From positions 1-14,218 of the forward strand of contig CAZHHJ010000049.1 in the NCBI GenBank assembly GCA_964531295.1: a stretch of DNA of 14,218 nt, written 5' to 3'. A program made the translations under genes and the position numbers. This stretch comes from JAAYJK01 sp964531295. GTDB taxonomy: Bacteria; Bacillota; Syntrophomonadia; Syntrophomonadales; Syntrophomonadaceae. Under the pieces are notes generated by a model. That model did no database searches. It was not told where the DNA came from and worked only from the letters and a program-made list of their open reading frames with translations. Positions 1-7,906 of the stretch are shown one piece after another (positions within the stretch are counted from its first letter, which is position 1; every line of letters begins with the position of its first letter).

Positions 1-49
1 GAATTTTTGTGCTTTTTCCATCAAATATCTTTTACAGGGAGGAATAGTT

Positions 50-2614
50 TTGCTGGCTCAGGAGCTGTTCAATTCCGGCATTGATAATTTGCCTCATGGT
101 ATTATAGTTTTTAACCGGGAGCGACTTATTTATGTAAATCAACCCATGCTGGATTTACTTGCCTATGAACGCCAGGTATTGGAATCCATGACGATGAATG
201 AAATATTATATAATTATGTAGCTGACCATGAAGTTAATGTTGATAGTCAAGGCCAATCAGTCTTTTTGATGAAACAAGATAGCAGTCAAATTCCGGGTTG
301 GATGAGTAAATTGGCTGTCCATCCAGAGCTGGGGACGATTTCAATTGTAGTCGAAAATATCGGGCCCAGCGGGCTGCAGAAACAACTGGCTTATATGTAC
401 AGCATCATTCAAGATTCGTCTCAATGTATTGTGGGAACCGACCTGGAAGGAACGATAGTCAGCTGGAACGATGCTGCGGCCGATGTATACGGTTATACCG
501 CCGAGGATGTAACCGGAAGAAATATATCTATTATCATGCCCCCCGACATCAGGTTTTCAATGCTTAACCGGATTGTTAATGGTGAAGCAGTACCCAAGCA
601 AAGAACCTATGCCTGGACCAAACAGGGTATACTGGTGAATATAGAATTAAGCATTTCCCCTATCAAGGATGAACAAGCCCAAATTACTGGCATATCATTT
701 TTTAGTCGGGATATAAGCCTGGAAAAACTAGTAGAAAAGAAAATGTTTTATCAGGCCCGGCTACTGGAAGCGGTTAATGATTCCATTCTGGGGACGGATT
801 TGAAAGGGAAAATAGTCTACTGGAATCAGGGGGCAGAGCGTATGTTTGGCTGGAAGTCGCTGGACATGCTGGGGAAGTATTACTCAAGTCTTTTTGTGGA
901 TGAAGACTTCGATGATCTTTTTAATAATATGCAACAGATTAATACCGGCCAATGGGAAGGCATAAAAAGAGTTCATACCAGTGAAAGCAGTAAAAAATAT
1001 GTCCGCATCTCGATCAATACCATATATGATGAAGCAGATCAGCCGGATTTTATGGTAATTGTGCTTACAGATATAAGTGAAATAATCGAATCCCGGCTCA
1101 AGGCAGAAGAAGCAGTGCGCTTTAAAAGTGAATTTATGGCTAGTATAAGCCATGAAATAAGAACTCCTATGAGCAGTGTGATTGGCTATGCTGAACTACT
1201 GGACGAAAATAAATTCGATGCCAAAGAAAAGACCTACTTACAGGGTATTAAACAAAATGCCAGTCAACTCCTGGACCTCATTAATGATTTTCTGGATTTA
1301 TCCAAAATGGAAGCTAACAGCATGCTTCTTGATGAAGTGACTTTTAATGTTAAAGAGCTTATCTATTCTAGTTTGAAGGTATTTGAACCAGCAATTAAAA
1401 AAAAGAAACTAAAATTTAATGTTAAAATAGATGAAAATGTGCCCGAAAAGCTGCGGGGAGATAGAGTGAGAATACGGCAGGTATATAGTAATTTACTCTC
1501 CAATGCGGTGAAATTCACTAAAAAGGGCGAAATATCTATTCTGGTTAAAATTCTGATAGCCCAGGGCAATCAGCATGAAATACCTTTATCCATAAGCGTG
1601 ATAGACAGTGGAATCGGCATTCCGATTGATAAAATAGCCGATGTTTTTATGCCTTTTACTCAGGTGGATAGTTCAACCAATACCAAATATGGAGGAACTG
1701 GTCTGGGACTGGCCATAAGCAAACGACTGGTGGAGCTAATGCAAGGATCGATTAGCGTGCAGTCTACTCCCGGACAAGGCTCCAAATTCGAGGTGGTACT
1801 GCCTTTAAAATGTGCTGACAGCCAAGTGGATACTACAGACCTGAGGGACAATTCCTTTATGACCCGCCGTAAGATTGTGCTGGTATCGGAGAATAGTATG
1901 TTAATATCTCAATTTAAGAAGAGTTTCACCCTTTCAGATTATTTGCCGGTGACCGTTGCTTATAATAAAAAACTCCAGACGGCCATCAACTTTTATCAGC
2001 CCTATGCAGTAATAATTGATATGGAAAATATAGGGGAAGAAGAGTATCGCCGCTGGCTTGAAAGTAATAATCTGCTCAATATGGACAAGGCCCTATGGCT
2101 GGTTTACTCTAATAGCATGAGTGAAGCTGAGGTTCATAGATACGGATACATAGGCCTGCTAAGTAATCCCATTGATGCCCCTAGCTTAATCCAATTGCTG
2201 GATGAAAGGCAAAAAACGGATCAAGTTATAGAAAGCTATTCACTACAATATCCGATCCTTATTTTTGATAGGGATCAGATAAACTTGAAATTATTATCTG
2301 CTGCCCTGGAAAATTCCGGTTTTGAAACTTATACTGCTATGTCGGATATCGATGCAGTTAATTACCTTAATGATAAAGAGATAGCTATACTCCTGGTCGA
2401 TATGGAGGTTTTGGATCTTAATCTGGCTGGGCTGGATACTATTTTCGCTATTCGTCCTGGTCTTAAAATAATTGGATTAAAGAAAAACGATTTTCAGTAT
2501 CATGATAAGATTAAAATATATCTTAACCGGCCATATACAACCCAATCACTGCTTGCGGCGATAAATAATTGTTTGATATTAAATAATTTGGGGAGGGAAC
2601 ATCTTAATGCGTAA
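50..2614 (+). CDS. Soluble PAS-domain hybrid sensor histidine kinase with two degenerate receiver modules
   Basis: This is an ATP-dependent sensor kinase that should autophosphorylate on His and pass phosphate to a response regulator. No membrane segment or signal peptide is visible, so it is probably cytoplasmic. Order of domains: a PAS-like segment at about 10-100, PAS at about 115-225, PAS at about 235-345, HisKA with phospho-acceptor His368 (SHEIRTP), and the ATPase domain at about 470-590 with N-box Asn481/Asn485, G1 DSGIGIP (519-525), F-box FMPF (533-536) and G2 GGTGLGLA (548-555). Two receiver-like folds follow, at about 606-720 and 735-848. The first lacks the acidic pair (SEN in its place) and has SNP where Lys-Pro is expected. 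The second keeps Asp740/Asp742 and Asp784 but has NRP for Lys-Pro. The start is TTG, with AGGGAGG at 36-42 seven bases upstream. Its end overlaps the next gene by 8 bp, implying translational coupling. The class is certain; the ligand sensed is unknown. Confidence 0.93.
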   Translation: MLAQELFNSGIDNLPHGIIVFNRERLIYVNQPMLDLLAYERQVLESMTMNEILYNYVADHEVNVDSQGQSVFLMKQDSSQIPGWMSKLAVHPELGTISIVVENIGPSGLQKQLAYMYSIIQDSSQCIVGTDLEGTIVSWNDAAADVYGYTAEDVTGRNISIIMPPDIRFSMLNRIVNGEAVPKQRTYAWTKQGILVNIELSISPIKDEQAQITGISFFSRDISLEKLVEKKMFYQARLLEAVNDSILGTDLKGKIVYWNQGAERMFGWKSLDMLGKYYSSLFVDEDFDDLFNNMQQINTGQWEGIKRVHTSESSKKYVRISINTIYDEADQPDFMVIVLTDISEIIESRLKAEEAVRFKSEFMASISHEIRTPMSSVIGYAELLDENKFDAKEKTYLQGIKQNASQLLDLINDFLDLSKMEANSMLLDEVTFNVKELIYSSLKVFEPAIKKKKLKFNVKIDENVPEKLRGDRVRIRQVYSNLLSNAVKFTKKGEISILVKILIAQGNQHEIPLSISVIDSGIGIPIDKIADVFMPFTQVDSSTNTKYGGTGLGLAISKRLVELMQGSISVQSTPGQGSKFEVVLPLKCADSQVDTTDLRDNSFMTRRKIVLVSENSMLISQFKKSFTLSDYLPVTVAYNKKLQTAINFYQPYAVIIDMENIGEEEYRRWLESNNLLNMDKALWLVYSNSMSEAEVHRYGYIGLLSNPIDAPSLIQLLDERQKTDQVIESYSLQYPILIFDRDQINLKLLSAALENSGFETYTAMSDIDAVNYLNDKEIAILLVDMEVLDLNLAGLDTIFAIRPGLKIIGLKKNDFQYHDKIKIYLNRPYTTQSLLAAINNCLILNNLGREHLNA

Positions 2615-3572
2615 ACGGAGAATCCTGGTGATAGACGATGAAGAGAATATAAGAAGCCTGTTAAGATCTTCGCTTATTAATGAAGGTTATGACGTAATTA
2701 CCGCATCTGAGGGTATAGAAGGATTTGATAAAGCTGTAATTTTGCCCCCGGATATGATTTTGCTGGATATCATGATGCCGGATGTAAATGGATATCAAGT
2801 CCTGCAGCGTTTGAGCAAAGATTATCGCACCACTGGCATCCCGGTACTTTTACTGACCGCCAAGACAGATGGGGAAGAACGAGTAACTGGTCTTGAGGCA
2901 GGTGCGGTGGACTATATCACTAAACCCTTTTATCTTCGCGAAGTGGTGGCTAGAATGAAGATACATCTCCGTTTAAAAGAATGTGAAGAGGAATTGACCC
3001 GTAAAAACCAGGTGCTGGAAGAATATTCTGATCTGCTCTTGCAACTCAATGCCAGACTAGAAGAAATGGCCCGCATGGATGAACTAACCCAAATATGGAA
3101 CCGGAGGGCTTTTAATGAGCAGATGAACAACACCCATAATTATTCACTTAGATATTTGAGGTATTACAGCCTGATTATTATAGATCTGGATCATTTTAAA
3201 CCCTACAATGATATGTATGGGCACCAGCAGGGTGACATTATTCTTATGAAGGTGGCTCAAACTATTAAGACAGCCTGTCGGGAAACGGATTTCGTGGCTC
3301 GTTACGGCGGAGAAGAAATCGTAGTATTGCTGATGGAGACTGATGAAGAATCAAGCTTTTCCATAGCCAAAAGAATAATAAGCTCAGTCGAAAAACTCAA
3401 CATCAAGCACGAAGGAAATGAGGGTTATGGGAAAGTCACCGTTAGTGCGGGTGTAGCTAGTTATTCACCCTACCAGAGCCTGGACAAAGATTGGGAAACT
3501 GTACTAAAAAGGGCTGATGATGCACTTTATCTGGCTAAGAATAAAGGCCGCAATCGGGTTTATAAGAAATAA
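2607..3572 (+). CDS. Response regulator with GGDEF diguanylate cyclase domain (PleD/WspR-like)
   Basis: This is probably a phosphorylation-controlled enzyme that joins two GTP into cyclic di-GMP. The receiver at residues 1-120 has the full active set: Asp10/Asp11, phospho-acceptor Asp54, Thr84 and Lys106. A charged helical, likely coiled-coil linker lies at about 120-157, followed by the GGDEF domain at about 158-320. The signature is GGEEI (234-238), a well-known active variant, with metal-site Asp193 in the IIDLDHFK stretch. An inhibitory I-site R-E-T-D (225-228) sits exactly five residues before GGEE, which predicts product feedback inhibition. No DNA-binding domain is present. A GGGGAGGG ribosome site at 2590-2597 lies inside the end of the kinase gene, and the ATG overlaps the kinase stop. 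The kinase is therefore its obvious partner, and the intact receiver here contrasts with the degenerate ones in the kinase. The length of 321 residues is normal for this two-domain class. Confidence 0.95.
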   Translation: MRKRRILVIDDEENIRSLLRSSLINEGYDVITASEGIEGFDKAVILPPDMILLDIMMPDVNGYQVLQRLSKDYRTTGIPVLLLTAKTDGEERVTGLEAGAVDYITKPFYLREVVARMKIHLRLKECEEELTRKNQVLEEYSDLLLQLNARLEEMARMDELTQIWNRRAFNEQMNNTHNYSLRYLRYYSLIIIDLDHFKPYNDMYGHQQGDIILMKVAQTIKTACRETDFVARYGGEEIVVLLMETDEESSFSIAKRIISSVEKLNIKHEGNEGYGKVTVSAGVASYSPYQSLDKDWETVLKRADDALYLAKNKGRNRVYKK

Positions 3573-3623
3573 TCCGCTCCTGTGCTCGATATCGCCGGGG
3601 TATTTCAGAGTATGTTCCAATAC

Positions 3624-5378
3624 TTAGACTACGCTTTCATGAGGATCTAGAACAATATTGCGGTAACATTTCTTATCTTCTTGATCATAGAGAAATATTA
3701 CCGGGATTAAGTAATCCACTTCTCGCCGTTCCAGAGGATTAATCTTAAGATGTTCAAGATAAGTATTTTTTCTCACTTCCCTTAAACTCTTATCTTTCAT
3801 TTCAGGCAGATATTCCCTTAAGAACTTATCATCGCTTAATAATGAATTTAGTAAGGCTTGATTTTCGTCGGCCTTATAACGCTGGAGCTCCCCAGGAACT
3901 TGATATACCCGATTGTTTATTAAATAATCATATTTTAACCATTCATTGATCACTGCACTGTATGGCCTCCAGTTGCTCCCAACGAATTGGGCTAAGGCTA
4001 TATAAAGGGCGTCGCGCCGGTGAGCTCGGTCGTACAGGCCATTGCTTCGCCAGTAGGATGCAAATTCATCCAGTAGCGCAAAAGCATCGCCCCGGTAAAT
4101 TTTATTAACCATATATTCCAGGGTGTGCCTGACCAGGCCAGCATTATAATATTTCTCCACCAGTTCTTCTATATCATGCAGCTTGACCAGATCACGGTAA
4201 GTCATATAAGTATTGGCTAAGATCTCATAAGGAGGTAGACATTGGTACAGGTATTGGTGTTTATCTCTTTGGGCATGAATTGGGGTGCCTTTTAGAAGCT
4301 TCAGAAAACCTAATTGAATAACATCCGCTTGCAGCTGGTAAACGTCATTGAATGATTGACCAAATCTTATGTAATCTTCGTAAGGCAGTCCGGCAATCAA
4401 ATCGATATGTAGATGAATGTTGTGGTGTGATTGAATCTCTTTAATACTACTAACCAGCCTGTCCCAATTGAAGTTACGATTGACAGCCTGCAAAGACTTT
4501 TGACAGGTAGATTGGACCCCAATTTCGAAATCGAATATTCCCGCTGGTATATCTTTCAAAAAAGCCAATCCTTCTTCAGAAAACAGGTCGGCCATTACTT
4601 CAAAATGAAAGGAGGTAGTTCTCCTATCACCCATTTTCTCCACCAGGAATTTCATTATTTCTATAGAACGCTTCTCATTACAGTTGAAGGTGCGGTCCAC
4701 AAATTTTATCTTTTTTACGCCATTTTCTATTAAAAAGCCCAAATCCTCCTTAACCCGTTCCATGGGGAAATATCTTACTCCTCGGACAGCAGAGGATAAA
4801 CAATAACTGCAATTGAAGGGGCAACCCCGGGAAGTTTCATAATAAACCATCTTGTGCCGGTAATAGGACATATCTCCACAGTACGGGGATGGTATAATCG
4901 ACAAATCTTTGATAAAAGCGGGTGCTTCATTAAGAATTATGGTATCATCGCGACGGCAGCTAATGCCCTGGATTTGAGTATAATCAAGGCCTGCAGACAA
5001 ATGCTGCAGGAGGGCTTTTAAGGTCTGCTCCCCTTCCCCGCTTATAATTATATCCAAAGAGCTATTCTTTTTCATGATCTCTTCGGCATCATAAGAAACC
5101 TCGGGGCCTCCTAGTACTATTAGGCAATCTGGCTCCAGCTGTTTATAATCACAGCAGAGTTCCAGTATCTGTCTCATATTCCAGATGTAACATGAGAAGC
5201 ATAAGACCGCCGGACGAATACGATAAATCTCGGCCATAATACTCCCCATCTGATCATTTATGGTAAACTCCCGACATTCTATTCTCCACTTCTCGTCCTG
5301 GCATGATTCGCGCAGATAAGGCAGGGAGAGCGAAGAATGGGTATATCTGGCATTTACGGCAACAAGTAATATTTCCAT
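3624..5378 (-). CDS. B12-binding-domain radical SAM protein, DUF4080-like C-terminus
   Basis: This is a radical SAM enzyme of the cobalamin-binding-fold subgroup with unknown substrate. Residues 1-130 resemble the B12-binding Rossmann fold, with the family-style opening MEILLVAVNARYTHSS, GGPEVS (90-95) and GEGE (114-117). The classic DxHxxG base-off motif is not visible, as is usual in this subgroup. The radical SAM core at about 178-370 carries the cluster motif Cys186-x3-Cys190-x2-Cys193 in ETSRGCPFNCSYC, followed by strands such as KIKFVDRTF and the LIAGLP segment. The last 200 residues match my memory of DUF4080 and are rich in aromatic and charged residues. No signal peptide is seen. The start is set by the conserved N-terminus, but it lacks a good ribosome site: only GGG about 8 bases upstream, inside an inverted repeat (separate entry). 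It lies downstream of murB in the same direction. Possible roles are methylation or another modification of an unknown molecule; I cannot choose between them. Confidence 0.88.
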   Translation of the reverse strand: MEILLVAVNARYTHSSLSLPYLRESCQDEKWRIECREFTINDQMGSIMAEIYRIRPAVLCFSCYIWNMRQILELCCDYKQLEPDCLIVLGGPEVSYDAEEIMKKNSSLDIIISGEGEQTLKALLQHLSAGLDYTQIQGISCRRDDTIILNEAPAFIKDLSIIPSPYCGDMSYYRHKMVYYETSRGCPFNCSYCLSSAVRGVRYFPMERVKEDLGFLIENGVKKIKFVDRTFNCNEKRSIEIMKFLVEKMGDRRTTSFHFEVMADLFSEEGLAFLKDIPAGIFDFEIGVQSTCQKSLQAVNRNFNWDRLVSSIKEIQSHHNIHLHIDLIAGLPYEDYIRFGQSFNDVYQLQADVIQLGFLKLLKGTPIHAQRDKHQYLYQCLPPYEILANTYMTYRDLVKLHDIEELVEKYYNAGLVRHTLEYMVNKIYRGDAFALLDEFASYWRSNGLYDRAHRRDALYIALAQFVGSNWRPYSAVINEWLKYDYLINNRVYQVPGELQRYKADENQALLNSLLSDDKFLREYLPEMKDKSLREVRKNTYLEHLKINPLERREVDYLIPVIFLYDQEDKKCYRNIVLDPHESVV

Positions 5379-5385
5379 TTTAAGG

Positions 5386-5493
5386 GCCCATGTTTAAAAG
5401 CTTGACACCGGGGATGGTTCTTCCTGTCAACTTCTGAGGGACGACTTTCCACAGCGCCTCTATATTCTGGTCATAATTCTCTTTTAAATGGGC
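5386..5493 (-). other. Intergenic inverted-repeat element between murB and the radical SAM gene
   Basis: The murB/radical SAM spacer is bracketed by two complementary arms: gcccatgtttaaaag at 5386-5400 and cttttaaatgggc at 5481-5493. They pair over 13 bp (6 plus 7) with a 2-base bulge. The 80-base interior holds a palindrome (5402-5430) and a weak gagg/cctc pair (5436-5439 with 5457-5460). The upstream arm begins directly after the murB stop codon. In the message, the distal arm contains the only GGG that could act as ribosome site for the radical SAM gene, 8 bases before its ATG. Folding would therefore hide it. The element could be an RNA regulatory fold, a small inserted repeat element, or both. 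I recognise no known riboswitch class. The arms are seen directly; any function is inference. Confidence 0.55.
5402..5430. repeat. REP-like palindrome
   Basis: TTGACA at 5402-5407 and TGTCAA at 5425-5430 form a 6-bp palindrome around an inner CCGGGGATGGTTCTTCC. This resembles, from memory, the dispersed intergenic palindromes with a GGGGACGGTTCT-like core found in many Firmicute genomes, often linked to IS200/RAYT-type transposases. No transposase lies in the window and only one copy is seen here. The repeat-family assignment is recollection and needs a genome-wide copy count. Confidence 0.4.
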
Positions 5494-6393
5494 TTACTCC
5501 TCTCCAATAATTTCTATTTCCGGCAGCAGGTCCACTTGGTGTTTTGCGCGGGCCTTTTCCTGTATATATGCTATTAGACTAATCACATCTTCGGCGGTAG
5601 CGTTACCCTTATTGACAATAAATCCTGCATGTTTGGTGGAGACCTCAGCACCGCCAATAGCAAAACCTTTGAGGCCCAACCCTTCAATAATTGGGCCGAC
5701 GTAAAAACCTTTCGGTCTCCTGAAGGTGCTTCCCGCGCTGGGATGTTCCAAGGGCTGTTTGTCGCTTCTGCGCCGGGCATAATCTCTCATGGTTTTTATA
5801 ATATCGTCCCGCAGGCCTGGTTTTAGATGAAGCCGGACTGACAGAACTATATATTCACTTGCTTGAAATATGCTCTTTCGATATTCGAATTTTATCTGCT
5901 CCCGGGAAAAAGTCTTGAAATTACCAGTAGCGTCTATGGCCAGCACTTCATAAACCAGGTTTTTCATTTCACCATCATAAGCACCCGCATTCATGACCAC
6001 TGCTCCACCTAAAGTTCCTGGTATTCCTTCCGCAAACTCCAGGCCCTTCAAACCATGCTCGGCTGCTTCCACTGCTAGAGCTGATAGGTTTATGCCCGCC
6101 TCAGCATATATTTCCTGTCCAACAACGGATAAGCGGTTAAGACCATTTCCAAGTTTGATAACGACACCCCTGATTCCTTTATCTCTAACCAGAACATTAC
6201 TCCCCTGTCCCAGCAAAACAAATGGTAAATTATTTTCCCGGCAGAAGATCACAGTCTCACGAATATCACTTATGCTGTTGGGCAGGATCAATACATCGGC
6301 AGGGCCACCAATTTTAAATGTGGTATGATGCTTCATTTCCGCATTATAATTTATCTGATCTGCTGACAAAAACTCATAAAGTTTTGAATACAT
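5494..6393 (-). CDS. murB: UDP-N-acetylenolpyruvoylglucosamine reductase MurB
   Basis: MurB is a cytoplasmic FAD enzyme that reduces UDP-GlcNAc-enolpyruvate with NADPH to UDP-MurNAc, the second committed step of peptidoglycan precursor synthesis. The FAD-binding part shows TTFKIGGPADV (24-34), GQGSNVLV (62-69) and GIPGTLGGAVVMNAGAY (123-139). Catalytic residues are visible by analogy with E. coli: Tyr171-Arg172 in EYRKSIF, the proton-donor Ser222 in SAGSTFRRP, and Glu292 in LPEIEI near the C-terminus. The 299-residue length and compact C-terminal region fit the Firmicute (type II) form. A GGGAG ribosome site (complement of 6401-6405) lies 7 bases before the ATG. It is 56 bp downstream of larA in the same direction with no convincing promoter between, so co-transcription is plausible although the functions differ. 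MurB is isolated here from other mur genes. Confidence 0.97.
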   Translation of the reverse strand: MYSKLYEFLSADQINYNAEMKHHTTFKIGGPADVLILPNSISDIRETVIFCRENNLPFVLLGQGSNVLVRDKGIRGVVIKLGNGLNRLSVVGQEIYAEAGINLSALAVEAAEHGLKGLEFAEGIPGTLGGAVVMNAGAYDGEMKNLVYEVLAIDATGNFKTFSREQIKFEYRKSIFQASEYIVLSVRLHLKPGLRDDIIKTMRDYARRRSDKQPLEHPSAGSTFRRPKGFYVGPIIEGLGLKGFAIGGAEVSTKHAGFIVNKGNATAEDVISLIAYIQEKARAKHQVDLLPEIEIIGEE

Positions 6394-6449
6394 TTAGAAT
6401 CTCCCATTAGTTTTTATACGATCATTTTATTTCAGTATTGCCAGGTTTA

Positions 6450-7712
6450 TTACCGGTCAGTGACTTTAATGCCGGTTTTACTTGCTTCAGGCATTATTAT
6501 AATAGAAGGATTATCCCCATGTTTCTCATAAGCTATCCTTAATGCTTCTTCCACGCTTCCGGCATATTCCAGGAACATATCCGTTACTGTACTCTGACTC
6601 AAGCTGCTGACCAGGATAACATCTGCCTTGGTTAAAGTTCTGCAGATAGCATAGGCTTTGTGACCTCCCAGTTCAAAATCATTATAGAAACGATTGACGA
6701 TATCTTCTGGTGCAGAGGCCTGCCTGATCCATTTTTCAAAGGTTTCCTCACCCAACCCCTCACTGCATTCTGCCAGGAGTATAATGGTACCCCCCTTTTT
6801 TACTGCCAACGAAGCAGAATCCAGGGCTTTTTGCGCCTGGTACATATTTATATCCTGGGGATATCCTCCACATCCAGCAATAACTATATCGGCGGCTTGT
6901 CTGATAGGAACCACATTATTTTTTTCGCAATATTTTACACATGACAGCCACGCCTCATATACATCTCCAGCGGCAGCAAAAAGAATTTCATTTTTCCCCG
7001 CCGTTACAACATTAACAATATAATCTACTCCTGCCTTGCGAGCTGCTTCCAACATAATATCGCTTACCGGGTTATTGCTATAATTACCCAAACAGGCCCG
7101 TCCATCGCACATCATTTGATGGTTGGCCTCAATAAGATTTCGCCCGGCGACTCCAGGAAGAATTGATTTTCTGCCCCCCGAGTAACCGGCAAAATAGTGC
7201 AGGTTGACCAGTCCAGTCGTCACCAGCAAATCCGCATTTGCGACTGTTTGGTTGATTGTTAATTCCATGCCATTACTTAAATGTCCTAAAGACAGGAGTT
7301 TATCATCACAATTATGATTTTCGATCCGATATTTACTGCATATTTCAGCACCAAAAATCAGCCGGTTTTCCTCTTCGCTATGTGGGCGATGAATACCAAG
7401 AGCCACCAGCAGAATAATGTTCTGGGATAGTATACCAGCATCTTCAATTTCTTTTAACAAGGGCGGCAGGATAAATTGGTAGGGCGTAGGCCGGGTAATA
7501 TCATTTACCACGATCACCGCATTAGCAGCATGCTTAGCTTGAATGATTTCCGTGATAGACTGGGAATATAACGGGTGCTGGAGAGCTTTGGCTATCATTT
7601 CACTGCTGTCGACAGCAGTGGTAGCAGCTGCTGGTTCAACAATCTCCAGGCAACGGCTTTCCAATAGCGATATTTCAAGTTGTTCTTTTCCATAGCCCAT
7701 TTTTATAATCAT
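6450..7712 (-). CDS. larA: Nickel-pincer lactate racemase family protein LarA
   Basis: LarA interconverts L- and D-lactate by a hydride-transfer mechanism using a nickel-pincer nucleotide bound to a lysine. By analogy with Lactobacillus plantarum LarA, the key residues are all present: Asp71 and Arg74 in DITRPTP, His108 in ALGIHRPHSEEE, His172 in NLHYFAGYSGG, the cofactor-linking Lys182 in GGRKSILPG, His198 in ANHQMM, and Gln292/Lys295 in YQAQKALDS. The length of 420 fits the family. An AGAGG ribosome site (complement of 7720-7724) is 7 bases before the ATG. It is divergent from glcDF, which supports lactate or a related 2-hydroxyacid as substrate. However, LarA homologues also include racemases and epimerases for other 2-hydroxyacids. 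The cofactor-making genes larB, larC and larE are not in this window, and neither is a lactate permease. Confidence 0.88.
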   Translation of the reverse strand: MIIKMGYGKEQLEISLLESRCLEIVEPAAATTAVDSSEMIAKALQHPLYSQSITEIIQAKHAANAVIVVNDITRPTPYQFILPPLLKEIEDAGILSQNIILLVALGIHRPHSEEENRLIFGAEICSKYRIENHNCDDKLLSLGHLSNGMELTINQTVANADLLVTTGLVNLHYFAGYSGGRKSILPGVAGRNLIEANHQMMCDGRACLGNYSNNPVSDIMLEAARKAGVDYIVNVVTAGKNEILFAAAGDVYEAWLSCVKYCEKNNVVPIRQAADIVIAGCGGYPQDINMYQAQKALDSASLAVKKGGTIILLAECSEGLGEETFEKWIRQASAPEDIVNRFYNDFELGGHKAYAICRTLTKADVILVSSLSQSTVTDMFLEYAGSVEEALRIAYEKHGDNPSIIIMPEASKTGIKVTDR

Positions 7713-7750
7713 ATTAAAACCTCTGATATTTCTTGGTTCTTTCTGAATCT

Positions 7751-7778
7751 ATTATAGTTTATTGCTACTCTTCGTTAA
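7751..7778 (-). promoter_or_regulatory. Probable larA promoter
   Basis: On the minus strand, TATAAT (complement of 7751-7756) is preceded by TTAACG (complement of 7773-7778, 4 of 6 matches to TTGACA) with a 16-base spacer. It lies about 40 bases upstream of the larA ATG. This is a perfect -10 with a modest -35. Confidence 0.55.
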
Positions 7779-7835
7779 AATCAACCCTGCTGCCCCCTCT
7801 TTAAGCTGAAAATAGCTATAATTTACAGGATAAAT

Positions 7836-7888
7836 GTTAATATTCTTTATGATATAATAGGCATTGATTTGATTGCAAGTTAATATAC
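7836..7888. repeat. Direct repeat around the glcD promoter
   Basis: GTTAATATTC at 7836-7845 and GTTAATATAC at 7879-7888 match in 9 of 10 positions, are 43 bp apart start to start, and flank the -10 box at 7853-7858. An imperfect palindrome (7830-7850, 7 of 10 pairs) overlaps the left copy. They could be operator half-sites, but the region is very AT-rich, so chance is a real alternative. Confidence 0.3.
7850..7858 (+). promoter_or_regulatory. Probable glcDF promoter, extended -10
   Basis: TGaTATAAT (TG at 7850-7851, TATAAT at 7853-7858) is a perfect extended -10. No good -35 lies at 16-18 bp, which fits an activator-dependent or extended -10 type. It is about 50 bases upstream of the glcD ATG. 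A second TATAAT at 7817-7822 has no clear -35. Confidence 0.6.
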
Positions 7889-7906
7889 CCATGAGGGGGA
7901 GAAAAT

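Noticed and set aside
3573..3623. Terminator between the convergent cyclase and radical SAM genes
   Set aside because: Only AGTAT/ATACT (3609-3613 with 3620-3624) and a CGATATCG palindrome are present; neither is stable nor followed by a T-run.
4431..4733. 100-codon open frame antisense to the radical SAM gene
   Set aside because: No ribosome site or family resemblance, and it is fully opposed by a clear coding gene.
5386..5493. Cobalamin riboswitch in front of the B12-fold radical SAM gene
   Set aside because: None of the B12-box core sequences could be recognised, and the region is shorter than that class normally is.
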